Source of the DNA: Candidatus Altarchaeota archaeon
GTDB taxonomy: Archaea; Altiarchaeota; Altiarchaeia; IMC4; SCGC-AAA252-I15
Direction of reading: 5' to 3'
Assembly: GCA_018815265.1 (NCBI GenBank)
Contig: JAHIYG010000019.1
Location: forward strand, 1 to 11,626
Length of the DNA: 11,626 bases
The notes under the pieces were generated by a model that saw nothing but the letters and a program-made list of their open reading frames with translations, was not told the origin of the DNA and did no database searches. A program made the translations under genes and the position numbers. Below are positions 6,109 through 11,626 of the stretch, one piece after another. Each line of letters begins with the position of its first letter. Within the stretch, counting starts at the first letter, position 1.

Positions 6109-6693
6109 CTATCTCATACTTCTGGCTTTTTTTATCAGCCTGTTTCTTGCCTGTTGGACTGCGTTATAGTATGCGTCATGGTCTGTGAAGTCCACATCCG
6201 TGCCCTTAACAACCTCGTATGAACCAGGAGGTAGATATTTTGTGTGTAGGTGGACTACGGCATGGTCTCCTTCTCCCTGCTGCCTTATCACATTAAGGGA
6301 GTTCATTGAGCCCCCAAGGTCCTCAGAGAATGCAAGGTCAGTTGAGAAGACCACGACCGCCTTTGACTTCGGGGGAACAGGCACCAGAGGCCATGCCCTG
6401 ACATCCTCGCCTGAAACGGCATTAAGTGGTTCAAATTGCGAGCATTTAACAGACCCGTCTGGACTGGTCTTCCAGGCTAATGCACTCAAGCTTGTACCGT
6501 GGAAAAGCACCTCAGGCAAAACATACTCGCGCTCAATCTGAAAGCCTTCACCGTCATCCACTGTCTCTTTGAAAACCAGGGATTTCTGAGGTATTGCCTC
6601 AACCTGCGACTCTGACCTAAAAGACTTTATCCGAGGATACTGAAACCCGTCATTTTGTCTTTTATGCCAGGATGGACTCTCTTTTGAGGGCAT
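6109..6693 (-). CDS. uncharacterised protein with HGTS motif (possible ADP-ribosyltransferase-like fold)
   Basis: A 194-residue soluble protein that I do not recognise as a named family. The first 30 residues are polar and Ser/Arg/Lys-rich, probably disordered. A beta-rich core follows: V-L-F-H-G-T-S (62-68), a Pro-rich turn (104-109), a strand running into V-V-V-F-S-T-D-L (113-120), then A-V-V-H-L-H (145-150) and a Y-E-V-V-K-G-T-D-V (159-167) strand, ending in a basic helix. An HGT(S) strand, a later F-S-T strand and a C-terminal strand bearing Glu160 recall the H..Y/S..E layout of ADP-ribosyltransferase and Tpt1/KptA-type enzymes. This is a weak, inferred resemblance; the enzyme is not established. 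The ATG at 6693 has a strong TATA tract about 28 nt upstream and no Shine-Dalgarno, which supports a real, leaderless gene. It is convergent with HerA with zero spacing and divergent from chorismate mutase. No antitoxin-like partner is adjacent. Confidence 0.75.
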   Translation of the reverse strand: MPSKESPSWHKRQNDGFQYPRIKSFRSESQVEAIPQKSLVFKETVDDGEGFQIEREYVLPEVLFHGTSLSALAWKTSPDGSVKCSQFEPLNAVSGEDVRAWPLVPVPPKSKAVVVFSTDLAFSEDLGGSMNSLNVIRQQGEGDHAVVHLHTKYLPPGSYEVVKGTDVDFTDHDAYYNAVQQARNRLIKKARSMR

Positions 6694-6760
6694 AATATGA
6701 ATTGAACAGGACAGGATTATATATTATAAGTTTGTTCATATTGTATTCTTAGGTGAGTGT
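6694..6760. promoter_or_regulatory. shared TATA tract plus Shine-Dalgarno, HGTS gene / chorismate mutase
   Basis: The AT tract TTATATATTATAA (6717-6729) is nearly self-complementary and is the only good TATA candidate in this 67-nt region. It lies about 28-30 nt from the minus-strand ATG at 6693 (leaderless) and about 38 nt from the chorismate mutase ATG at 6761. That places the plus-strand transcription start near 6746-6750, leaving a short leader. AGGTGA at 6751-6756, four nt before the ATG, then fits a Shine-Dalgarno sequence. One TATA element may serve both directions. Confidence 0.55.
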
Positions 6761-7006
6761 ATGCCTATTGATACATTAAGGGATAAGATAGATCGGGTTG
6801 ATGCAAGGATTGTCAGGCTTTTGGAAGAGCGAGTCGGCTTAGCAAAAAAGATAGGTGCTGCAAAAAGGAAAAAGGGACTAAACATAGAAAACCCTGAAAG
6901 AGAAGCAGATGTGTTAAGGAATGTCGCGCGAGACACTAAACTAAACAAGAAATTCGTGAAAAGTGTATTTGAGGAAATCATAAAATACTGCAGAGACAAT
7001 GAGTGA
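6761..7006 (+). CDS. chorismate mutase, AroQ type
   Basis: An 81-residue all-helical AroQ chorismate mutase, predicted to convert chorismate to prephenate in Phe/Tyr synthesis. By alignment with the E. coli P-protein mutase domain, the substrate-binding residues are R7 (L-R-D-K-I-D), R24 (E-E-R), K35 (A-A-K) and R47-E48 (P-E-R-E). The final residue, E81, falls roughly where E. coli has Gln88; yeast mutase uses a Glu there. The length equals a single bare mutase domain, with no regulatory extension. AGGTGA lies four nt before the ATG, making this the only gene in the window with a convincing Shine-Dalgarno and leader. Its TGA is inside the start of prephenate dehydratase (ATGAGTGA, 8-nt overlap), so the two are an operon with coupled translation, equivalent to a bacterial PheA split in two. 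Confidence 0.95.
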   Translation: MPIDTLRDKIDRVDARIVRLLEERVGLAKKIGAAKRKKGLNIENPEREADVLRNVARDTKLNKKFVKSVFEEIIKYCRDNE

Positions 7007-7790
7007 AAAAATAGCTGTCTTAGGGCCTAAGGGGACTTTCAGCGAAAAGGCTGCAAAGATAATGTATCCGCAGACAGAGCTAATGTATCTCGAAGACGTC
7101 GATGAAGTTTTTAGGAAAGTCGATGAGGAAGGCATAATAGGTGTCGCAGCCTATGAAAACTCGCTTGAAGGATCTGTGGGGGCGACACTCGAATGCCTTG
7201 AAAAATACGACCTATACGTAGTGGGCAGCACGACAATAAACATCGACTTGTACCTTATGGCCCCGAGCGGAGTTGGCAAAGACGCTGTAAAGGTGATAAT
7301 GTCCCACAGCCACGCATTGGCACAGTGTAAGAAAAACATCAAACAAAAATACCCGAATGCCTCGACCCAGGCAGTATCCAGTACCTCAGAGGCTATGAAG
7401 GAGGTCAAAAAGAGGAATGATGCTGGGGCCCTCGGGCTTTTGGATGCTGGAAAAAGATACGGTTTAAAAATACTTGAGGAGCATATGCAAGACGAAAACT
7501 CGCAGACAAAATTCATATCAATATCAAAAAACAAGGCAGATGGAGCCAAGACCTCAGTAATATTTGCTGTAAAAGACGAACCAGGAGCGCTTTATTCCAT
7601 AGTCAAGGAATTCGCAATCCAAAGCCTAAACATGACAAAAATAGAGTCGCGGCCTTCCAGGAAAAAACTCGGAGAATACAAGTTCTTCGTAGATTACCAA
7701 AACAACGGCATGAGGGAGGAGGACATTGTAAAATTCCACGACAAAATAAAAGCAAAAACAACATACTTCAAAAACCTAGGAAGCTACTAG
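6999..7790 (+). CDS. pheA: prephenate dehydratase with C-terminal ACT domain
   Basis: A 263-residue enzyme predicted to convert prephenate to phenylpyruvate for phenylalanine. The catalytic part (1-175) shows G-P-K-G-T-F-S-E (9-16), Y-E-N-S-L-E-G (52-58), S-H-S-H-A-L-A-Q-C (102-110), S-S-T-S-E-A (127-132) and Q-D-E-N-S-Q-T-K-F (164-172). Signature residues differ: Y-E-N-S for the usual P-I-E-N-S, T-K-F for T-R-F, S-H-S-H for S-H-P-Q, and the I-x-H-x-L strand is N-I-D-L-Y-L (81-86) with no His. Thr170, Glu53, Asn54 and Gln109 are kept. The ACT domain (about 185-263) retains P-G-A-L-Y (195-199) and E-S-R-P (216-219), the motifs that bind phenylalanine, so feedback inhibition is expected. The ATG at 6999 overlaps the mutase end by 8 nt. 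The combination of AroQ and PDT as adjacent separate frames supports the assignment. Confidence 0.96.
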   Translation: MSEKIAVLGPKGTFSEKAAKIMYPQTELMYLEDVDEVFRKVDEEGIIGVAAYENSLEGSVGATLECLEKYDLYVVGSTTINIDLYLMAPSGVGKDAVKVIMSHSHALAQCKKNIKQKYPNASTQAVSSTSEAMKEVKKRNDAGALGLLDAGKRYGLKILEEHMQDENSQTKFISISKNKADGAKTSVIFAVKDEPGALYSIVKEFAIQSLNMTKIESRPSRKKLGEYKFFVDYQNNGMREEDIVKFHDKIKAKTTYFKNLGSY

Positions 7791-7838
7791 TAACTGCGAA
7801 AAAAATGGGTTATTTAGGAATCTGCTGGAGCGTCAAAT
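7791..7838 (+). promoter_or_regulatory. probable promoter of the sulfotransferase gene
   Basis: TTATTTA (7810-7816) is centred 26 nt before the GTG at 7839, the spacing expected for a leaderless mRNA. GGAG at 7827-7830, eight nt before the GTG, could instead be a Shine-Dalgarno sequence if transcription starts earlier. Either reading supports the GTG at 7839 over the ATG at 7848. Confidence 0.45.
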
Positions 7839-8837
7839 GTGAGGCTTATGGAATTTAAAAAAAATAAAAAAAAAGCATGGAATGTTAAGAAACCTAATTT
7901 TTTCATTGTAGGTCAACCGCGTTGCGGAACTACAGCAATTTATCTTTCTTTGAAAGCCCACCCACAGATTTACATGCCTGAGATTAAGGAGCCAAGTTTT
8001 TTTTCAAAAGACCTGAATGCCAAATCAATGAGCAATACCCTTGCATTCGTCAAAAGTTATGACGGTTACCTGCAGCTTTTTGAAAACGTGAAGGACGAGA
8101 TCGTTATTGGTGAGGCCTCAACCAACTATCTGTACTCGAAAGTGGCTGCTAAAGAGATTTACAAATTCAATCATGCCGCTAAAATAATCATTATCTTAAG
8201 GGAGCCCATTGATTTTCTCTCTTCATACTGCCAGTTCGTCAAATGTAGTGTCCTTGAAAAAAACCCCGATGTATTGGAATATATTAAGTGTCTTGAGGAT
8301 GCATTGAATGTTGAGGAACCCCGGAAAAAAACAGACAAACGCCATAAAACTAAACTGTTGCCCTATTATGAAATAATAAAGTATGCAGAGCAGATCAAAA
8401 GATACTACAAATACTTTCCAAAAGACCAGGTTAAAATAATCATCTACGATGATTTTAGAGAAGACAACAAAAAGATTCTTGGGGAGATATTATCTTTTTT
8501 AGGTGCTGATACACACTACCCCATTAATGTTCCTAAAGCCAATACTTCAAAAACTGTAAGAGATACGAACATATCTGCATTCTTTAAATTTTTTTTCAAA
8601 ACTTTCATTTCAAGAGTTTATTCTAGCAGAGAACTGTATTTTTTTCTGAAAAAACTTCGTTTAAATAGTGTATATCGCCTTTTGTTCAATAATGTGTATT
8701 TAAAAAATAATCCCGACAAACGGATAGATGAGAGCCTCAGGTTGAAACTGATGAAAAAATACAAAACAGAGGTTGTTAAAGCCAGTGAATTAATCGGCAT
8801 TAATCTGGTTAAAAAATGGGGATATGACGTCGTCTAA
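7839..8837 (+). CDS. PAPS-dependent sulfotransferase family protein
   Basis: A 332-residue protein of the P-loop sulfotransferase family, which moves sulfate from PAPS to hydroxyl or amino groups of glycans, lipids or other acceptors. The PAPS 5'-phosphosulfate loop is F-I-V-G-Q-P-R-C-G-T-T (22-32). H-P-Q-I-Y (41-45) and K-E-P-S-F-F (50-55) follow, as in NDST-like and bacterial Sulfotransfer proteins. The 3'-phosphate-binding block is I-I-L-R-E-P-I-D-F-L-S-S-Y (118-130), with R121 and the S-S-Y serines. I-I-I-Y-D-D-F (200-206) marks a later core strand. The N-terminus is very Lys-rich and has no signal peptide or membrane anchor. The acceptor is unknown; a surface glycan is a reasonable inference. 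The start is GTG 7839 or ATG 7848. The gene is visibly richer in A/T, with many T-ending codons and several CGN arginines, unlike the AGA/AGG-leaning neighbours. That suggests acquisition by transfer. It is convergent with the small membrane protein 5 nt away. Confidence 0.9.
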   Translation: MRLMEFKKNKKKAWNVKKPNFFIVGQPRCGTTAIYLSLKAHPQIYMPEIKEPSFFSKDLNAKSMSNTLAFVKSYDGYLQLFENVKDEIVIGEASTNYLYSKVAAKEIYKFNHAAKIIIILREPIDFLSSYCQFVKCSVLEKNPDVLEYIKCLEDALNVEEPRKKTDKRHKTKLLPYYEIIKYAEQIKRYYKYFPKDQVKIIIYDDFREDNKKILGEILSFLGADTHYPINVPKANTSKTVRDTNISAFFKFFFKTFISRVYSSRELYFFLKKLRLNSVYRLLFNNVYLKNNPDKRIDESLRLKLMKKYKTEVVKASELIGINLVKKWGYDVV

Positions 8838-8842
8838 TATTT

Positions 8843-9217
8843 TTATAGATTCCTAAGTCGTTTGTATAGGGTTACTAGCAGACATGCTATAGCGTAGTTT
8901 ATGAGAAAAGGCAGTATGTAATCCATGGAAAAATGCAGGATTTGCTCGTTTTTTGAAAAGATAGGATATGATGAAACAGCACCTGAAAAATATGAATAAA
9001 TGTAGAACCCAACCAGTAATATCAAAGGGACTGGTTCGAAAAGAAGGCCATACCATATGCCTTTTTCAAAAGGTAATGCTCTCGTATAATGGACAGTATA
9101 GGTGATATACGGCAGTAATAGAGCCAAATATATCTTCCATTTTGTTGGCCTGAGGAAGCCTTCACATATAGTCCCTGAAACATCAGTTAACAGTTTATTT
9201 TTCTGTCGCTCTCTCAT
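8843..9217 (-). CDS. small membrane protein of unknown function, about three TM segments
   Basis: A 124-residue protein that I do not recognise. Residues 1-27 are polar and basic. Hydrophobic segments follow at about 27-43, 53-77 and 98-115, separated by short loops, and the C-terminus is K-R-L-R. No catalytic motif is evident. The first loop carries His43 and Arg46, and Glu61-Pro62 lies within the second segment. The ATG at 9217 has TATTATAAT about 28 nt upstream on the minus strand, consistent with a leaderless transcript divergent from Hef. The stop lies 5 nt from that of the sulfotransferase, tail to tail. The region is AT-rich like the sulfotransferase, so the two may have arrived together, but opposite strands argue against an operon. 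Confidence is moderate because support comes only from frame openness, the membrane pattern and the promoter position. Confidence 0.68.
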   Translation of the reverse strand: MRERQKNKLLTDVSGTICEGFLRPTKWKIYLALLLPYITYTVHYTRALPFEKGIWYGLLFEPVPLILLVGFYIYSYFSGAVSSYPIFSKNEQILHFSMDYILPFLINYAIACLLVTLYKRLRNL

Positions 9218-9253
9218 CTGGATATAACAGGAATAACTTCATTATAATAGTAT
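9218..9253. promoter_or_regulatory. 36-nt divergent promoter region, membrane protein / Hef
   Basis: GATATAACA (9221-9229) is centred about 29 nt before the Hef ATG on the plus strand. TATTATAAT (9249-9241, minus strand) is centred about 28 nt before the membrane-protein ATG. No Shine-Dalgarno sequence is present for either gene. The layout repeats that of the two 32-nt divergent regions. Confidence 0.5.
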
Positions 9254-11440
9254 ATGCATGTCACGCACCCCCTTGTGAGAAAGGACGCTCTTGAGTTGAG
9301 AGGATATCAGGAAAAGATAATATCTGCTGCAATAGAAGCCAACACCCTGGTTGTCCTGCCTACTGGCCTGGGCAAAACAGTAATTGCCGCGATGGTGGCA
9401 GCCCACAGACTACAGACATGCCCTGAAAGCAGGGTGCTATTTCTAGCCCCAACAAAGCCGCTTGCAGTCCAACACATGAAGAGCTTTATGAAATTCTTGA
9501 CTATAGAGAACATGTGCGTATTGACGGGGGCAGAACCTGTGAAAAAAAGGAGAGGCAAATGGGAGGAGTCAAAGGTGATATTTGCAACACCCCAGACTAT
9601 AGAAAATGACATGCTACGCGGACTAGACATCTCTGACGTCTCACTTGTCATATTCGACGAAGCCCACAGGACAACAGGAGACTACAGCTACGTCTCAATA
9701 GCCAAAGACTACATGAGACATGCAAAAAACCAGTTAATACTTGCTCTAACAGCAAGCCCCTCATCTGAGAAGGAAAAGGTAAAGGAAATCTGCACAAAAA
9801 TGGGCATAAAAAATGTCGAAGCCAAGACAGACAGGGATGAAGATGTCAGACAATACACTCAGGATGTCAAGGTTACATGGGTGAAATACGACCTCCCAGG
9901 GGAATTCTCAGAGATACATGCAAACCTGAAGGAAATGTATAAGAAACAGCTCGTAAGCCTCAAAGAATACGGCTTTCTGGACTCCGCAGACCCTAGGAAA
10001 ATGAGCAAGACCAAGCTGCTCATGCTTCAAACACAAGTTAGGGCGCATCTGACATCAGGTGGCGTAGCCTTTGCCGCAGCCTCAAGGATAGCCTCAGCCA
10101 TAAAAATCAACCACGCAATAGAGCTTTTGGAAACACAGGGCATCAAGGCCTTGGATGAATATCTCACAAGGCTGAAAGCCCAGAATACCAAGTCAGTAAA
10201 AATGCTATACAACGACCCAAACATGACGGCTGCCGTGGAACAAACAAAAAAACTAAGATATGCGGGATTCGAACATCCGAAAATCAACGGCCTCAAAGAC
10301 ATACTCTCAAAACATCGTGGGGAAAAAATACTTATTTTCACACAATACCGGGATTCCGTGGACTCTATAATAGAGAAGCTAAACAACGAGGGCTTCCTAG
10401 CCCATGAGTTCATAGGTCAGGCACGCAAAGGCGCGAATTCAGGAATGACGCAGAAAAAACAGATTGAAATACTGGAGAAATTCAGGGATGGAAAATACGA
10501 TGCCTTGGTCGCGACATCAGTCGCTGAGGAGGGACTCGACATACCCAAGGTGGAGGTCGTGATATTTTACGAACCAATACCATCTGAAATAAGGACCATA
10601 CAACGCAGGGGCAGGACTGGACGACAAGCCGCAGGCAGAGTATACGTCCTGATGGCAAAGGGGACGAGAGATGAAGCATATTACTGGAGCTCATACTACA
10701 AGGAAAAAAAGATGAGAGACATAGTCGATAAGATGGGAGACGACGTAATTGCCGAAGAGACACAGCAAAGCCTCACAACATATGCTGTGGAGACAGAGCA
10801 TGTTAAGGTTCTGGTCGACAACAGGGAAAGAAACACAAAGATACTGTCCACACTCAAGGAAAACTGTGACGTTGAGCTGGCACACCTTCCAGTCGGCGAC
10901 TATCTAGCATCAGACCGCGTATGCATAGAGCGCAAGACAACAGAGGATTTCCTACAATCACTGATTGACAAAAGGCTCATGGAACAGATGACAGAGATGA
11001 AACGTAACTTCGAAATACCAATCCTGATTATTGAGGGGAACAACGACATATACAGCCTCCGAAACATACACGCAAACGCAATAAGGGGTGCGATATCCTC
11101 TATAGCACTGGATTTCGGCGTTAGAATAATACCTGCAAGAGATGAGGAAGACACAGCAAACTACATTATCTCACTGGCTAAACGGGAACAACTGGAAAAC
11201 GCCCGTCCAATAGCCCTGCGCGGCGACAAAAAACCAGAGCTCATGCATGAAAAGCAGCGCTTTGTAATAGAGTCACTACCAAATGTCTCCGCAGTACTTG
11301 CCCAGAGACTACTCACAAAATTCGGCTCGGTAGAAAATGTCGTATGCGCCACAGAGGATGAACTGACACAGGTTGAAGGAATAGGTAAAAAGAAGGCAAC
11401 GCAAATAAGGCAAGTGATAGAAGCTAAATACAAGCTGTGA
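9254..11440 (+). CDS. hef: Hef: fork-structure helicase-nuclease (XPF/FANCM-type)
   Basis: A 728-residue Hef, slightly shorter than the roughly 760 aa of Pyrococcus Hef, with all domains present. The SF2 helicase has motif I P-T-G-L-G-K-T (36-42), Ia A-P-T-K-P (65-69), motif II D-E-A-H (135-138), motif III L-T-A-S-P (165-169) and motif VI Q-R-R-G-R-T-G-R (450-457). The helical insert typical of the FANCM/Hef branch lies between the two RecA lobes, at about 215-340. After a short linker comes an ERCC4-type nuclease with V-D-N-R-E-R-N (521-527), V-G-D-Y (547-550) and I-E-R-K-T-T-E-D-F (558-566, the E-R-K-x-x-x-D active site). Tandem helix-hairpin-helix motifs, including V-E-G-I-G-K-K-K-A (707-715), close the protein. 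It is predicted to process stalled forks and flap or branched DNA, probably with PCNA. The start ATG follows an AT-rich promoter without a leader. Both halves look catalytically intact. Confidence 0.98.
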   Translation: MHVTHPLVRKDALELRGYQEKIISAAIEANTLVVLPTGLGKTVIAAMVAAHRLQTCPESRVLFLAPTKPLAVQHMKSFMKFLTIENMCVLTGAEPVKKRRGKWEESKVIFATPQTIENDMLRGLDISDVSLVIFDEAHRTTGDYSYVSIAKDYMRHAKNQLILALTASPSSEKEKVKEICTKMGIKNVEAKTDRDEDVRQYTQDVKVTWVKYDLPGEFSEIHANLKEMYKKQLVSLKEYGFLDSADPRKMSKTKLLMLQTQVRAHLTSGGVAFAAASRIASAIKINHAIELLETQGIKALDEYLTRLKAQNTKSVKMLYNDPNMTAAVEQTKKLRYAGFEHPKINGLKDILSKHRGEKILIFTQYRDSVDSIIEKLNNEGFLAHEFIGQARKGANSGMTQKKQIEILEKFRDGKYDALVATSVAEEGLDIPKVEVVIFYEPIPSEIRTIQRRGRTGRQAAGRVYVLMAKGTRDEAYYWSSYYKEKKMRDIVDKMGDDVIAEETQQSLTTYAVETEHVKVLVDNRERNTKILSTLKENCDVELAHLPVGDYLASDRVCIERKTTEDFLQSLIDKRLMEQMTEMKRNFEIPILIIEGNNDIYSLRNIHANAIRGAISSIALDFGVRIIPARDEEDTANYIISLAKREQLENARPIALRGDKKPELMHEKQRFVIESLPNVSAVLAQRLLTKFGSVENVVCATEDELTQVEGIGKKKATQIRQVIEAKYKL

Positions 11441-11481
11441 GTTTCTTAAGTGATAAAATCTAAAGTAGTACTGATAAAGTA
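11441..11481 (+). promoter_or_regulatory. possible promoter of the gene downstream of Hef
   Basis: TGATAAAATC (11451-11460) is centred 26-27 nt before the ATG at 11482, the same spacing as the other leaderless promoters here. The match to an archaeal TATA box is weaker than elsewhere, and read-through from Hef is equally possible across only 41 nt. Confidence 0.35.
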
Positions 11482-11626
11482 ATGGTTGATGACGTAAAAG
11501 TTTGGAGAAGCCTACATGCAAGGGAGAAGGCTAGAAGACTGACGCTTGATGAACTCATAAAATTCGTAGAGGATGCTGGAGACAGGCAAAAGACAATAAA
11601 AACCTTTTTAAAGCTGATAGTGTACA
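11482..11626 (+). CDS. 5' end of an unrecognised gene (partial)
   Basis: An open frame begins at ATG 11482 and continues to the right edge, giving 48 residues. An in-frame TAA at 11461-11463 and the lack of another start fix the beginning. The visible part is highly charged and helical (rich in Lys, Arg, Asp, Glu and Leu), with no signal peptide, membrane segment or recognisable motif. It reads like the N-terminal helices of a soluble protein. It follows Hef on the same strand after 41 nt and might be cotranscribed with it. No function is assigned. Confidence 0.6.
   Translation, partial: MVDDVKVWRSLHAREKARRLTLDELIKFVEDAGDRQKTIKTFLKLIVY

Noticed and set aside
6185..6541. A 118-codon plus-strand frame opposite the HGTS gene
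   Set aside because: The minus-strand frame is longer, fills the space exactly to the HerA stop and has a TATA tract at the right distance. The plus frame has none of these.
7851..7875. Poly-A stretch considered as a sequencing artefact disrupting the sulfotransferase
   Set aside because: The frame reads through from the start codon to an intact PAPS-binding loop, so there is no sign of a break; it is kept only as a possible slippage site.
8836..8846. T-run considered as an archaeal terminator for the sulfotransferase
   Set aside because: Only five consecutive T occur, split between the two stop codons in an AT-rich region; too weak to call.
7791..9253. Direct or inverted repeats flanking the sulfotransferase islet
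   Set aside because: Only chance six-base matches (AGGAAT) were seen in the two flanks; no target-site duplication, inverted repeat or recombinase gene.
1..11626. tRNA, rRNA, CRISPR arrays, riboswitches and replication origins
   Set aside because: No cloverleaf-like segment, regularly spaced repeat, long structured leader or origin repeat was found. All intergenic gaps are under 70 nt.

Overview
The window is a gene-dense stretch of archaeal chromosome. The evidence is a set of archaeal-type proteins: aIF6, the archaeal FAD synthase RibL, an archaeal-type NMN adenylyltransferase closely resembling M. jannaschii NadM, Trm5, HerA, and the helicase-nuclease Hef, which is characteristic of Euryarchaeota and relatives. 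The signals agree: AT-rich TATA-like boxes lie about 23-30 nt upstream of most start codons, usually with no leader and no Shine-Dalgarno sequence. A euryarchaeal-type lineage fits best; genus or species cannot be told from this sequence. There is no tRNA, rRNA, CRISPR array, transposase or integrase.

Layout. (a) 1-1978, minus strand: an apparent operon of ribL, a VanZ-like membrane protein, trm5 and the 5' end of a lipoprotein gene. (b) 2011-2658, plus: aIF6, divergent from ribL and convergent on pyruvate kinase. (c) 2655-4567, minus: NMN adenylyltransferase, then pyruvate kinase from its own promoter. (d) 4600-6108, plus: HerA, divergent from NMNAT. (e) 6109-6693, minus: a protein of unknown function with an HGTS motif. 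(f) 6761-7790, plus: chorismate mutase and prephenate dehydratase with overlapping reading frames. (g) 7839-9217: an AT-richer pair, a PAPS-type sulfotransferase (plus) and a small membrane protein (minus). (h) 9254-11440, plus: Hef, followed by the 5' end of an unrecognised gene.

Themes. Cofactor synthesis (FAD, NAD), the last glycolytic step, phenylalanine synthesis, translation (tRNA m1G37, 50S anti-association) and DNA repair (HerA, Hef) are packed together. Phenylalanine synthesis and complete cofactor enzymes argue against an extremely reduced symbiont. The sulfotransferase and its neighbour look like the accessory part.

The most distinctive features are the extreme compaction, with 32-36 nt divergent promoter regions and convergent genes whose stop codons overlap or abut, and the HGTS protein at 6109-6693. 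Also notable are substitutions at family-signature residues in pyruvate kinase and prephenate dehydratase. I did not find an obvious new multi-gene system.
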